From: Stenotrophomonas sp. SAU14A_NAIMI4_5
GTDB lineage: Bacteria; Pseudomonadota; Gammaproteobacteria; Xanthomonadales; Xanthomonadaceae
Length of the DNA stretch: 64,000 bases
NCBI RefSeq assembly: GCF_003086795.1
Contig: NZ_CP026003.1
Span: forward strand, 19,430-83,429
Direction: 5' to 3'
Shown: in pieces, positions 1-7,616 of the stretch
Layout of the letters: the number at the start of each line of letters is the position of its first letter
How positions within the stretch are numbered: the stretch's first letter is position 1
Position numbers and translations under genes: made by a program
Notes under the pieces: model-generated
What the model was told of the DNA's origin: nothing
Seen by the model: only the letters and a program-made list of their open reading frames with translations
Database searches by the model: none

Positions 1-113
1 GTATAACCCTTGGTCGTATTGGGAAATTTGGCTTTGGTGCGGTACTTGCCGTCGGACAGTGGCAGGGCAACATCAAAGGTCGCCTTGGCCATGTCATTGC
101 CGATTACTTGCAT
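1..113 (-). mobile_element. IS110-family transposase, N-terminal fragment cut by the window edge
   Basis: Translation from an ATG at 113 towards 1 reads MQVIGNDMAKATFDVALPL and continues to ...FPNTTKGY. This is the start of the DEDD (RuvC-like) domain of IS110/IS1111-type transposases, with the first catalytic Asp in the GNDMAK stretch. A GGAGC ribosome-binding site lies just upstream of the ATG. Only 37 codons are inside the window, so whether the gene is intact cannot be judged. The 114-300 stretch is its upstream non-coding end. Family assignment is from the N-terminal pattern only. Confidence 0.75.
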
Positions 114-354
114 GATCTTGCTCCAGCTTGAACTTACGATCGTGATCGGAAGCCGCCAGACTTGCCCTTGTGAGTGCAGGCTCTCACCCGAAGGTGGGCC
201 TAAGATACCGTTCAAGTTCCAAGGCGGTGTCAGGCCGCCGACGCGCTGAATCTACTTTGCAAGCTCGAAGGCTTAAGAGCCGAGGCAGCGTCATCGGAGC
301 CTCCCGGGGTCACCGGGGGAATTGTGCCTGATCAGGGCGCCATTCCAAGACACA
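114..354. other. Non-coding flank of the IS110-type element
   Basis: No convincing gene is seen here. The stretch is the 5' side of the transposase and probably contains the left end of the element. IS110 elements often lack inverted repeats, so the boundary cannot be fixed from sequence alone. Confidence 0.4.
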
Positions 355-452
355 AGAGCCGAGCCATGCTCGGCTGCGTTTCGCTCTTCTGTAGAGCCGA
401 GCCATGCTCGGCTGCGTTTCGCGCGAACCAGTCGAGCATGGCTCGGCTCTAC
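355..452. repeat. REP cluster, GAGCCATGCTCGGC type
   Basis: Two direct copies of a unit beginning AGAGCCGAGCCATGCTCGGC (355-384 and 393-422) are followed by an inverted copy ending GGCTCGGCTCTAC at 452. Each unit contains the palindrome GAGCCATGCTCGGC-like arm. This is the arrangement of Stenotrophomonas REP doublets placed downstream of genes; it lies at the 3' side of the minus-strand gene ending at 483. Confidence 0.8.
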
Positions 453-482
453 AAAAGCGGAGCCGTCGAGCATGGCCCGACG

Positions 483-1127
483 TTACCGGCGCGAGCCTTC
501 CAACTGCGTGGTCAGCAGCCGGGTCAGGTTCCGGCGCGCGAAATACCCCTGCAGCTGCGCGGCCTTGATGGTCCGTGCCTTCAGCTTCGGCGCGCCATCG
601 TCCCCGTATTCAATGCGGTAGCAGCGCGATGCGCCGCAGAGCTCGGCCTGGCTGGCGGTGACGATCACCACGGTGATCTCCAGGCTGGTGAAGGCGTTGC
701 CGGTCTTGATATCCGGGTTCTCGGTACTGGCGCGGTCGATGAGGGTGCGGAACCGGCCCAGGTCGCGCTCGCCGCCGCTGCTGAGCGGGCCGACATTGGT
801 GGCACGGCGGATGTCGTCGTCCTCGCTGGGCGTGGCCTTGCTCCAGTGCTCGGTGCGCTCGGGGATGACCGCACGTACGACCGTGCCATCGGGCTCGATG
901 AGGTCGATCACCACGTCCAGCAGGTACACCGGCTCCAGGCCGAGGTTGGTCACGAAACAGTGCGCATCCAGGTGCCGGCCGGCGCCGGAGGTGATGAGGA
1001 TGGAGGGCCGCTGCTGGCGGCGGTAGCTGCGCAGGAAGAAGTTGAGGTAGACCACCCAGATCAGGGCGGTCACGCAGGTCATCACCGCGGTCAGCAGCGG
1101 TGCGAAATGGAGCAGGTTCTGCAGCAT
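483..1127 (-). CDS. Hypothetical inner-membrane-anchored protein
   Basis: A 214-residue protein with a single clear hydrophobic segment near the N-terminus (about residues 10-33, ...AVMTCVTALIWVVYLNFFL) followed by a basic loop and a soluble domain of about 175 residues rich in beta-type sequence. It is therefore probably anchored once in the inner membrane. The start at 1127 has a CCGAGG-like site just upstream. I do not recognise the family. It is flanked on both sides by REP arrays and has no obvious operon partner. Confidence 0.65.
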   Translation of the reverse strand: MLQNLLHFAPLLTAVMTCVTALIWVVYLNFFLRSYRRQQRPSILITSGAGRHLDAHCFVTNLGLEPVYLLDVVIDLIEPDGTVVRAVIPERTEHWSKATPSEDDDIRRATNVGPLSSGGERDLGRFRTLIDRASTENPDIKTGNAFTSLEITVVIVTASQAELCGASRCYRIEYGDDGAPKLKARTIKAAQLQGYFARRNLTRLLTTQLEGSRR

Positions 1128-1211
1128 CCTCGGCGGAACTCATGGGCGTGGGGTGGCCCATGGTCGCGGTTGCGGTGCTTGTGGGTTGTGAAGTGGTCGG
1201 CGTCCACGTGT

Positions 1212-1345
1212 CGCGCGGCCATCCACGCGTGGCGTGGATCTACCGGCGTGCCCCTCGTTGCGCGGGCATCCACGCATGGCGTGGATCTACCGGCGTGCTC
1301 CTCGTTGCGCGGGCATCCACGCATGGAGTGGATCTACAAACGCGC
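1212..1345. repeat. Three tandem REP units, CATCCACGCATGGCGTGGATC type
   Basis: Three copies spaced about 48 nt apart, each with the palindromic core ATCCACGCATGGCGTGGAT (the first has GCGTGG in the middle, the third GCATGGAGTGG). The intervening sequence GGCGTGCTCCTCGTTGCGCG is also nearly repeated. A further single copy occurs at 12290-12318. They fill the gap between the convergent ends of the membrane protein and DUF1330 genes. Confidence 0.8.
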
Positions 1346-1347
1346 GG

Positions 1348-1629
1348 TCAGCCTTCGACGATCACCACGCTGGCGATGCAGTGCCCTTCGCGCCTGGCCC
1401 TGGCCTGCTGGTACTCCGGCGAGGCATAGCAGGCCTGCGCGGTTTCCAGATCTGCAAATTCAATCACCACGTGGCGGTCAGGCAGGTCGCCTTCCAGCAC
1501 CACCGAACGGCCACCACGGGCCAGGAACTTCGCGCCGTACTTTGCGAATGCCGCAGGCGCCAGCGCGGTGTAGCCGCTGTACTTCTCCGCATCCAGCACC
1601 TGAACGTGGGCGATCCAATAGGCGGCCAT
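1348..1629 (-). CDS. DUF1330 family protein
   Basis: A 93-residue protein with the compact alpha+beta ferredoxin-like pattern of DUF1330: an N-terminal AYWIAHVQVLD strand, a central YGAKFLARGG turn, the strand VVIEFADLETAQACYASPEYQ and a short C-terminal strand. The family is widespread and mostly uncharacterised. The ATG at 1629 overlaps the TGA of the upstream GntR gene (TGATG), with AGGAGC about 10 nt upstream inside that gene, so the two are translationally coupled. Being paired with the repressor of the neighbouring catabolic operon, it may have an accessory role in that pathway; this is inference. Confidence 0.8.
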   Translation of the reverse strand: MAAYWIAHVQVLDAEKYSGYTALAPAAFAKYGAKFLARGGRSVVLEGDLPDRHVVIEFADLETAQACYASPEYQQARARREGHCIASVVIVEG

Positions 1630-2300
1630 CACTTCTGCTCCTGTTCGAGCAAGGCATGGGCAATCGCCTCGGCCTCACCAATGTGTTCGGCCACGCGCTG
1701 CCGCGCCAGCGCTTCGTCGCGCTGCACGCAGATGGCATCGCAGATGGCCTTGATGCGTTCAAAACCGGTCTTCTCGCGGTCCACGTGGGTCAGGGTCATC
1801 GCGCGCAGGCGGCTGATGCGGCCGTTGAGGCGCTGCACGATTTCCCATGCGATGTGGTTGTTGCCGGCACGGAAAATGGTTTCGTACAGGGTGGACGAGG
1901 CTTCCAGCACCGGCGCGATATCCGGCGTGCCATACGAGGTGCGCAGGGTTTCCAGTGCCTGCTGGATCTGCGCGGCGGTCTCGTCGGTGAGGTTGCGCAC
2001 GCAGTCGGCCACCGCGCTCTGTTCCAGCACGAGGCGGATGCGGTAGACCTGGCTGGCCACGTCCCAGTTGAGCACGGCCACGATCGGGCCCTTCTGCGGC
2101 AGCACTTCCACCAGGCCTTCGGCCTGCAGGTAGCGGATCACTTCACGCACCACCGTGCGGCTGACCCCCAGCTGCTCGCACAGGGTGCGTTCGACCAGGC
2201 GCGCACCGGACGGGAAGTAGCCGGTGATGATCGCGTTGCGCAGCTTTTCCAGGCACTTCTCGCGCAGGGTGACCGGCGAGTGGTCGATTCTCAGGTTCAT
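1629..2300 (-). CDS. GntR-family (FCD subfamily) transcriptional regulator
   Basis: A 223-residue regulator. The N-terminal winged helix (about residues 10-80) shows the GntR pattern GARLVERTLCEQLGVSR followed by VVREVIRYLQAEGLVEV; the remainder is an all-helical FCD ligand-binding domain with conserved Arg/Glu/His-rich helices. It starts at the ATG at 2300; an upstream in-frame extension lacks coding character. It is divergent from the operon beginning at 2585, and the 284-bp gap holds TGGTATACCA-type palindromes, so it most likely represses that operon and itself and is relieved by a pathway metabolite. Such ligands are often carboxylic acids. Confidence 0.88.
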   Translation of the reverse strand: MNLRIDHSPVTLREKCLEKLRNAIITGYFPSGARLVERTLCEQLGVSRTVVREVIRYLQAEGLVEVLPQKGPIVAVLNWDVASQVYRIRLVLEQSAVADCVRNLTDETAAQIQQALETLRTSYGTPDIAPVLEASSTLYETIFRAGNNHIAWEIVQRLNGRISRLRAMTLTHVDREKTGFERIKAICDAICVQRDEALARQRVAEHIGEAEAIAHALLEQEQK

Positions 2301-2523
2301 CGTGTTTCGCAATCCCTTTAGGTGGCAGCCACGCCATGGCGGGCGCGCTGCCGGTAGTTCGTGTACGTCCACGCTATTCAACCACGGATCATGAATAGCG
2401 CACCCCGGCAGCCCGCTCCAACCCGACCTCACCACCCCCGTCTGCGACTTTCGTCGCGGGCTAAAAATGAATGCGCATAGACATATTGCAGGGCGTTTTT
2501 GGAGGGTGTACTGTCGCTGCCAA

Positions 2524-2550
2524 TGGTATACCAACATACCGTACACCAAT
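2524..2550. promoter_or_regulatory. Putative GntR operator pair upstream of the catabolic operon
   Basis: A perfect 10-bp palindrome TGGTATACCA (2524-2533) is followed at once by a second, imperfect site read on the other strand as TTGGTGTACGGTATG (2535-2550). TGGTATACCA-like sequences are typical of FCD-type GntR operators. The pair lies 35-60 nt before the start codon at 2585, where it could block transcription. I could not assign convincing -35 and -10 boxes. Confidence 0.55.
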
Positions 2551-2584
2551 ATTGTGACCGCCAGCGGCGGCGAGGAAGGACCAG

Positions 2585-3187
2585 ATGAGCCTGATACGAA
2601 AGACCGTTCTCCACGTGGAGACCGTGCATGTGGACGGGGGCCGTGACGCGGCCAGGCCGCTGAAGATGGTGGCCGCCGCCGCCGTGATCCGTAACCCGTG
2701 GGCCGGCCGTGGCTACGTCGAGGACCTGTCGCCGGAGATCCGGGCACTGGGCCCGCAACTGAGCCAGCACCTGACCGACCTGATCCTGGGTGAGGTCGGC
2801 TCGGGCGATGCGGTGGAGGCCTTCGGCAAGAGCGCGGTGGTCGGCCTGGCCGGTGAGCTGGAACACGCCTCGGCGCTGATCCACACCCTGCACTTCGGCA
2901 ACATCTACCGCAACGCGGTGCGCGCCAAGTCCTACCTGGCCTTCACCAATACCCGCGGCCCGGCCAATGCGCCGATCGTGCTGCCGATGATGGACAAGAA
3001 CGACGAAGGCCGCCGTTCGCACTACCTGACCGTGCAGTTCGCCATCGCCGATGCCCCGGCCGCCGACGAACTGGTGGTCGTGCTGGGCGCGGCCACCGCC
3101 GGCCGCCCGCACCACCGCATCGGTGACCGCTACCAGGACCTGAAAGAGCTCGGCCATGACGTCTCGAACCCTGCCGCTGTCAAGTAA
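2585..3187 (+). CDS. Amino acid synthesis family protein (DUF1185, PF06684)
   Basis: A 200-residue protein matching the DUF1185 family by its conserved blocks: IRKTVLHVETVHVDGG at the start, AAAAVIRNPWAGRGYVEDL, GKSAVVGLAGELEHASALIH and the RSHYLTVQFAIADAPAADE / GRPHHRIGDRYQD end. Structures of this family show a chorismate-mutase-like trimer fold, and the family has been suggested to act in amino-acid metabolism. It is the first gene of the operon, with AGGAAGG before the ATG. RidA/RutC proteins have a related fold, so it may do the imine/enamine or tautomer step of the pathway; that is inference. Confidence 0.85.
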   Translation: MSLIRKTVLHVETVHVDGGRDAARPLKMVAAAAVIRNPWAGRGYVEDLSPEIRALGPQLSQHLTDLILGEVGSGDAVEAFGKSAVVGLAGELEHASALIHTLHFGNIYRNAVRAKSYLAFTNTRGPANAPIVLPMMDKNDEGRRSHYLTVQFAIADAPAADELVVVLGAATAGRPHHRIGDRYQDLKELGHDVSNPAAVK

Positions 3188-3950
3188 CCAACAGGCGCAC
3201 TGCCTGGACCAGGGTGCGGGAGAGCCCCTGGTCCTGATCCACGGTGTCGGCATGCAGGCCGCCGCCTGGGGTCCGCAGATCGCCGCCTTCGCCCAGCAGT
3301 ACCGGGTCATCGCGGTGGACATGCCCGGCCACGGCCAGAGCACGCGCCTGCCGGGCGAACCCGCGCTGACCGACTACGTGGCGTGGATGGTGGAGTTCAT
3401 CAGTGCCCTGCAGCTGGGCCCGGTCAACCTGGCCGGGCACTCGATGGGCGCCCTGATCGCCGCCGGCGTGGCCATCGAGCGGCCGGACCTGGTGCGCCGC
3501 CTCGCGGTCATCAATGGTGTCCACCTGCGTACCGATGCCGCCCGCCACGCGGTGGTGACCCGTTCGGATGAACTGGCCACTGGCCGGATCGACGTGGAAA
3601 CCCCGTTGCAGCGCTGGTTCGACGAGGGCACCACGCAAGCCTCGCTGGTGGAGGACGTGCGCTCATGGCTGCAGAACGTGGATATGCAGGGCTATGCCGA
3701 TGCCTACCGCGCCTTCGCCCGTGGTGATGAGACCTACGCAGAGCGCTGGTCGGAAGTGGGCTGCCCTGCCTTGGCGCTTACCGGCGCCGAGGATGCCAAT
3801 TCGACGCCGGCCATGGCCCTGTCGATGGCAGCGCTGGCCCGCAACGGCAAGGCCGTGGTCATCCCGCACGAACGCCACATGGTCAACCTGACCGCCCCCG
3901 CCAAGGTCAACGCGGCGCTGGCGGAATGGCTGGGCACCGCAACGAACTAG
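3156..3950 (+). CDS. Alpha/beta-fold hydrolase
   Basis: A 264-residue alpha/beta hydrolase of the 3-oxoadipate enol-lactonase/RutD-like type. Visible features are the oxyanion segment LIHGVGM, the nucleophile elbow GHSMGAL (Ser near residue 97), an acidic residue in LTGAEDANSTP and the catalytic His in HERHMVN near the end. It probably hydrolyses a ring-cleavage product such as an amide, carbamate or enol ester. The ATG lies 32 nt inside the end of the DUF1185 gene, so the two are translationally coupled. Confidence 0.85.
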   Translation: MTSRTLPLSSNQQAHCLDQGAGEPLVLIHGVGMQAAAWGPQIAAFAQQYRVIAVDMPGHGQSTRLPGEPALTDYVAWMVEFISALQLGPVNLAGHSMGALIAAGVAIERPDLVRRLAVINGVHLRTDAARHAVVTRSDELATGRIDVETPLQRWFDEGTTQASLVEDVRSWLQNVDMQGYADAYRAFARGDETYAERWSEVGCPALALTGAEDANSTPAMALSMAALARNGKAVVIPHERHMVNLTAPAKVNAALAEWLGTATN

Positions 3951-3986
3951 CTGCACTCATTCCAGGCCATCGGTTGGAGGGAACAT

Positions 3987-4904
3987 ATGGCTATCGATCC
4001 AAAAGAGCTGAGGGAAGCCTTCGGCTCGTTCATGACCGGCGTCACCATCGTGACGTCCACCACCGCAGACGGTGAACCGATTGGTTTCACCGCGAACTCG
4101 TTCGCTTCGGTGTCGCTCGATCCGCCGCTGTTGCTGGTCAGCATCGCCAACGCATCGGGCAACTACGACAACTTCGTGGGCGCCAAGCGCTTTGCCATCA
4201 ACATTCTGTCCGAGGCACAGACCGACGCATCGAATACCTTTGCCCGGCGCAATCCGGATCGGTTTGCCGCGGTGTCCTGGACCAACAGCGCTCTCGGAAG
4301 CCCGCTCCTGGACGAGGTCAGTGCGTGGTTCGACTGCACCATGCACACGGTGGTGGAGGCGGGTGACCATGCCGTCCTGATCGGGCAGGTGGAGCACTTC
4401 CATACGGCCGGCCTGCCCGGGCTGGGCTACTACCGCGGTGGCTACTTCACCCCCGCCAAGGTGGCCACCGAGGTCATGACCGATACCAAGGGTCTGATCA
4501 GCGCGATCATCGCCCACGACGACAGCCTGCTGCTGGTGCCAGCGCCGGAAGGCGGCTGGGCCCTGCCCACTGTCGAGATCGGCAACGAGGGTGCGGACAA
4601 CGCATTGGAACGCATCTTTGCCCGGCATCAGCCTGGTGCCTCGCCGAGCTTCGTGTACTCCGTCTATACGGACACCGACACTCACCGGCAGTTCGTCACG
4701 TTCCTGTGCAGCACCCCGGAAGCCACGGCCCAGCAGGGCGAGTACATCCCGCTTCGGGATGTACCAGGGCTGGCCATTCCGGACGCTGCGGTCAAGAGCA
4801 TGCTGCAGCGTTACTGCCGCGAGAGCGCGCTGAAGACCTACGGCACCTATTACGGCAACCACACCTGCGGTGTGGTCAAAGAACTGATTGCAAGGGAGAG
4901 TTGA
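3987..4904 (+). CDS. Flavin reductase with C-terminal Nudix-like extension
   Basis: A 305-residue protein. Residues 1-165 form the flavin reductase (FMN-binding split barrel) domain of two-component monooxygenases: FGSFMTGVTIVTS, GFTANSFASVSLDPPLLLVS, NYDNFVGAKRFAINIL and YYRGGYF. The usual enzyme stops there. Here about 140 further residues follow; the LLLVPAPEGGWALPTVEIG segment looks like the start of a Nudix fold, but the catalytic Nudix box (REXXEEXG) is absent, so this part may bind a nucleotide or sense a ligand. It would supply reduced FMN to the next gene product, whose start is 1 nt after this stop. Confidence 0.88.
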   Translation: MAIDPKELREAFGSFMTGVTIVTSTTADGEPIGFTANSFASVSLDPPLLLVSIANASGNYDNFVGAKRFAINILSEAQTDASNTFARRNPDRFAAVSWTNSALGSPLLDEVSAWFDCTMHTVVEAGDHAVLIGQVEHFHTAGLPGLGYYRGGYFTPAKVATEVMTDTKGLISAIIAHDDSLLLVPAPEGGWALPTVEIGNEGADNALERIFARHQPGASPSFVYSVYTDTDTHRQFVTFLCSTPEATAQQGEYIPLRDVPGLAIPDAAVKSMLQRYCRESALKTYGTYYGNHTCGVVKELIARES

Positions 4905-4905
4905 A

Positions 4906-5949
4906 ATGCGGTTTTCTTTGTTCATCCATATGGAACGCGTCTCGGACCAGCAGTCGCAGAAGCAGCTGTACGACGAGATGATCGAGCTGTGCCAGATCGC
5001 CGATGAGGGTGGCATGCATGCCATCTGGACCGGCGAGCACCACGGCATGAACTTCACCATCGCGCCGAACCCGCTGCTCAACCTCGCCGACATCGCCAAC
5101 AAGACCAAGAACGTGCGCCTGGGCACCGGCACCGTGGTGGCCCCGTTCTGGCACCCGATCAAGCTGGCCGGCGAAGCGGCGATGACCGACATCATCTCCA
5201 ACGGCCGCCTCGACCTGGGCATCGCCCGCGGCGCCTACTCGTTCGAATACGAGCGCATGGTGCCGGGGATGGACGCCTGGGGCGCCGGCCAGCGCATGCG
5301 TGAGCTGATTCCGGCCATCAAGGGCCTGTGGAAGGGTGACTACGCCCACGAGGGCGAATTCTGGTCCTTCCCCAGCACCACCTCGGCACCGTTGCCGCTG
5401 CAGCAGCCGCACCCGCCGATCTGGGTGGCCGCGCGCGATCCCAACAGCCACGAATTCGCGGTGCAGAACGGCTGCAACGTGCAGGTGACCCCGCTGCACT
5501 TCGGCGACGACGAAGTGCAGAAGCTGATCGGCCACTTCAACGCGGCCTGCGAGAAGTTCAGCGAGGTGCCGCGTCCGAAGATCATGCTGCTGCGCCACAC
5601 CTACGTGGCCGACTCGGAAGCCGACGCACAGGTCGCCGCCGACGAGATCAACGTGTTCTACAACTACTTCGGCGCATGGTTCAAGAACGAGCGCCCGATC
5701 AGCCAGGGCCTGATCGCCAAGCTGAGCGATGAGGAGATTGCCGCCCACCCGATGTATTCGGCACAGGCGATGCGCAGCAACAACGTGATCGGTCCGGCCG
5801 AGGAAGTCATCGCCCGCCTTAAGGCCTACGAGGCCATGGGCTTTGACGAGTACTCGTTCTGGATCGACACCGGCATGTCCTTCGAGCGCAAGAAGGCCTC
5901 GCTGTTGCGTATGATCAACGACGTCATGCCCGCCTTCGCCCAGGAATGA
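4906..5949 (+). CDS. LLM-class (luciferase-like) flavin-dependent monooxygenase
   Basis: A 347-residue bacterial-luciferase-type TIM barrel: FSLFIHMER start, GGMHAIWTGEHHGMNF, RLGTGTVVAPFWHPIKLAGEAAM and a C-terminal GPAEEVIARLKAYEAMGFDEY. These enzymes use FMNH2 and O2 to oxygenate or cleave small substrates; RutA and pyridine monooxygenases belong to the superfamily. The ATG at 4906 is preceded by AGGGAGAG inside the end of the flavin reductase gene, which marks the pair as a two-component system. I regard it as the probable first, ring-attacking enzyme of the pathway; the substrate is unknown. Confidence 0.9.
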   Translation: MRFSLFIHMERVSDQQSQKQLYDEMIELCQIADEGGMHAIWTGEHHGMNFTIAPNPLLNLADIANKTKNVRLGTGTVVAPFWHPIKLAGEAAMTDIISNGRLDLGIARGAYSFEYERMVPGMDAWGAGQRMRELIPAIKGLWKGDYAHEGEFWSFPSTTSAPLPLQQPHPPIWVAARDPNSHEFAVQNGCNVQVTPLHFGDDEVQKLIGHFNAACEKFSEVPRPKIMLLRHTYVADSEADAQVAADEINVFYNYFGAWFKNERPISQGLIAKLSDEEIAAHPMYSAQAMRSNNVIGPAEEVIARLKAYEAMGFDEYSFWIDTGMSFERKKASLLRMINDVMPAFAQE

Positions 5950-7421
5950 CCATGGACAGCCCGTTCGAGCTCTACATCGACGGCCGTTTCGAAGCCGGTG
6001 CCGGTACGTTTGAAAGCATCGACCCGGCCACCGGCACGCCGTGGGCGACCATGCCCGAGGCGCGCCGCGAGCAGGTGGAACGCGCGGTCGAGGCCGCCGA
6101 CCGTGCCCTGCACGATCCGGCCTGGGCCACGCTGACGGCTTCCCAGCGCGGCAAGCTGCTGTACCGGCTGGCCGACCTGCTGGAGCAGGCGGCGCCGGAA
6201 CTGGCCGCCATCGAGACCCGCGACACCGGCAAGATCATCCGCGAAACCCGCGGCCAGATCGCCTATATCGCCGAGTACTACCGCTATTACGCCGGCATCG
6301 CCGACAAGATCGAAGGCAGCTTCGTGCCGGTGGACAAGCCGGACATGCAGGTCTGGATCAGCCGCGAGCCGATCGGCGTGGTCGCCGCCATCGTGCCCTG
6401 GAACAGCCAGCTGTTCCTGTCGGCGGTGAAGCTGGGCCCGGCCCTGGCCGCCGGCTGCACCGTGGTGCTGAAGGCGTCCGAGGAAGCGCCCGGCCCGCTG
6501 CTGGCGTTTGCCCGGCTGCTGCACCAGGCCGGCTTCCCGCCGGGCGTGGTCAACGTCATCACCGGCTTCGGCCCCGAGTGTGGCGCCGTGCTGAGCAGCC
6601 ATCCGAAGGTCGCCCAGGTGGCCTTCACCGGTGGCCCGGCCACGGCGCGCCACATCGTGGCCAACACCACCGGGAATCTGGCCCGCGTCTCGCTGGAGCT
6701 GGGTGGCAAATCGCCGTTCATCGTGTTCGACGATGCCGACCTCGACAGCGCGGTGAACGCGCAGCTGGCCGCGATCTTCGCCGCCAGCGGGCAGAGCTGC
6801 GTGGCCGGTTCGCGCCTGCTGGTGCAGGCCGGCATCAAGGATGCGTTCCTGGCCCGGCTGCTGGAAAAGGTGGCGGCCATCCGCATCGGCCCGCCCGATG
6901 ATGCGGCCACCGAGTTCGGCCCGCTGTGCACCGAGCGCCAGCGCCAGAACATCGAAGCGGTGCTGGCCGCGTCCGTCGCCCAGGGTGCCCGCGTGCTCTG
7001 CGGTGGTATCCGCAGCGAGCGCGCCGGCATCTACTTCCCGCCCACCATCGTCGACTGCAGCGCTTCGCCGCAGGCGGACAGCATCACCACCGAACTGTTC
7101 GGCCCGGTGCTGTCGGTGGATGTGTTCGACGATGAGGCGCAGGCGATCCACAAGGCCAACAGCACCGCGTTCGGTCTGGCCGCCGGCATCTTCACCCGCA
7201 ACCTGACGCGCGCGCACCGGCTGAGCCGGGCGATCCGTTCGGGCGTGGTCTGGATCAACACCTACCGCGCGATTTCACCGCTGGCTCCGTTCGGTGGATT
7301 CGGTCTTTCGGGCCATGGACGGGAAGGCGGCGCCGCGGCCGCCCTGGAATACACCACGACCAAGACGGTGTGGCTGCGTACGTCCGATGTCCCCATGGAT
7401 GACCCGTTCGTGATGCGCTAG
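5946..7421 (+). CDS. NAD(P)-dependent aldehyde dehydrogenase
   Basis: A 491-residue class 3-type ALDH. The catalytic Glu is in LELGGKSPF and the nucleophilic Cys in SGQSCVAGSR; IVPWN, the cofactor segment FTGGPATARHIV and the terminal SPLAPFGGFGLSGHGREGG are standard. The start at 5946 overlaps the monooxygenase stop as ATGA; an ATG two codons later is an alternative. It would oxidise an aldehyde released after ring opening or hydrolysis. A second ALDH in the same operon (9065) suggests two successive aldehyde intermediates or a branched pathway. Confidence 0.92.
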   Translation: MTMDSPFELYIDGRFEAGAGTFESIDPATGTPWATMPEARREQVERAVEAADRALHDPAWATLTASQRGKLLYRLADLLEQAAPELAAIETRDTGKIIRETRGQIAYIAEYYRYYAGIADKIEGSFVPVDKPDMQVWISREPIGVVAAIVPWNSQLFLSAVKLGPALAAGCTVVLKASEEAPGPLLAFARLLHQAGFPPGVVNVITGFGPECGAVLSSHPKVAQVAFTGGPATARHIVANTTGNLARVSLELGGKSPFIVFDDADLDSAVNAQLAAIFAASGQSCVAGSRLLVQAGIKDAFLARLLEKVAAIRIGPPDDAATEFGPLCTERQRQNIEAVLAASVAQGARVLCGGIRSERAGIYFPPTIVDCSASPQADSITTELFGPVLSVDVFDDEAQAIHKANSTAFGLAAGIFTRNLTRAHRLSRAIRSGVVWINTYRAISPLAPFGGFGLSGHGREGGAAAALEYTTTKTVWLRTSDVPMDDPFVMR

Positions 7422-7476
7422 GCCCCGCGCCCGGCACCCACACCCGTTCCCGCCTCCGGCCCGCGCGCCCTCACCT

Positions 7477-7488
7477 CCCCCCCCCCCC
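7477..7488. repeat. 12-nt poly-C tract in the intergenic region before the permease
   Basis: An uninterrupted run of 12 C lies in the 195-bp gap between the aldehyde dehydrogenase and permease genes, about 130 nt upstream of the permease start. Such runs slip during replication; its position allows an effect on promoter or leader spacing but not on a reading frame. The rest of the gap is C-rich with no recognised element. Confidence 0.7.
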
Positions 7489-7616
7489 TCGATGGGCGAG
7501 GTCGCGCAGCCCGGTTCCATGACCGGATCGTTCCTGCGCCCCCTGCACAGCCGGGCGCGCGCGACCGATCCCGACGCACGCCTGCCGGGCGACCGGCTGG
7601 CTCAGGAAATCCGCCC

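Noticed and set aside
1212..1345. Regularly spaced short repeats that could suggest a CRISPR array
   Set aside because: Only three units; each unit is itself a palindrome, the intervening sequences are repeated rather than unique, no cas genes are near, and a solitary copy occurs at 12290.
324..2321. A 665-codon plus-strand open frame across the left region
   Set aside because: It is antisense to the membrane-protein, DUF1330 and GntR genes and runs through REP palindromes; its composition is that of a high-GC shadow frame.
2499..2532. -35 TTGGAG and -10 TATACC as the promoter of the catabolic operon
   Set aside because: The spacing is about 22 bp, too long for a sigma-70 promoter.
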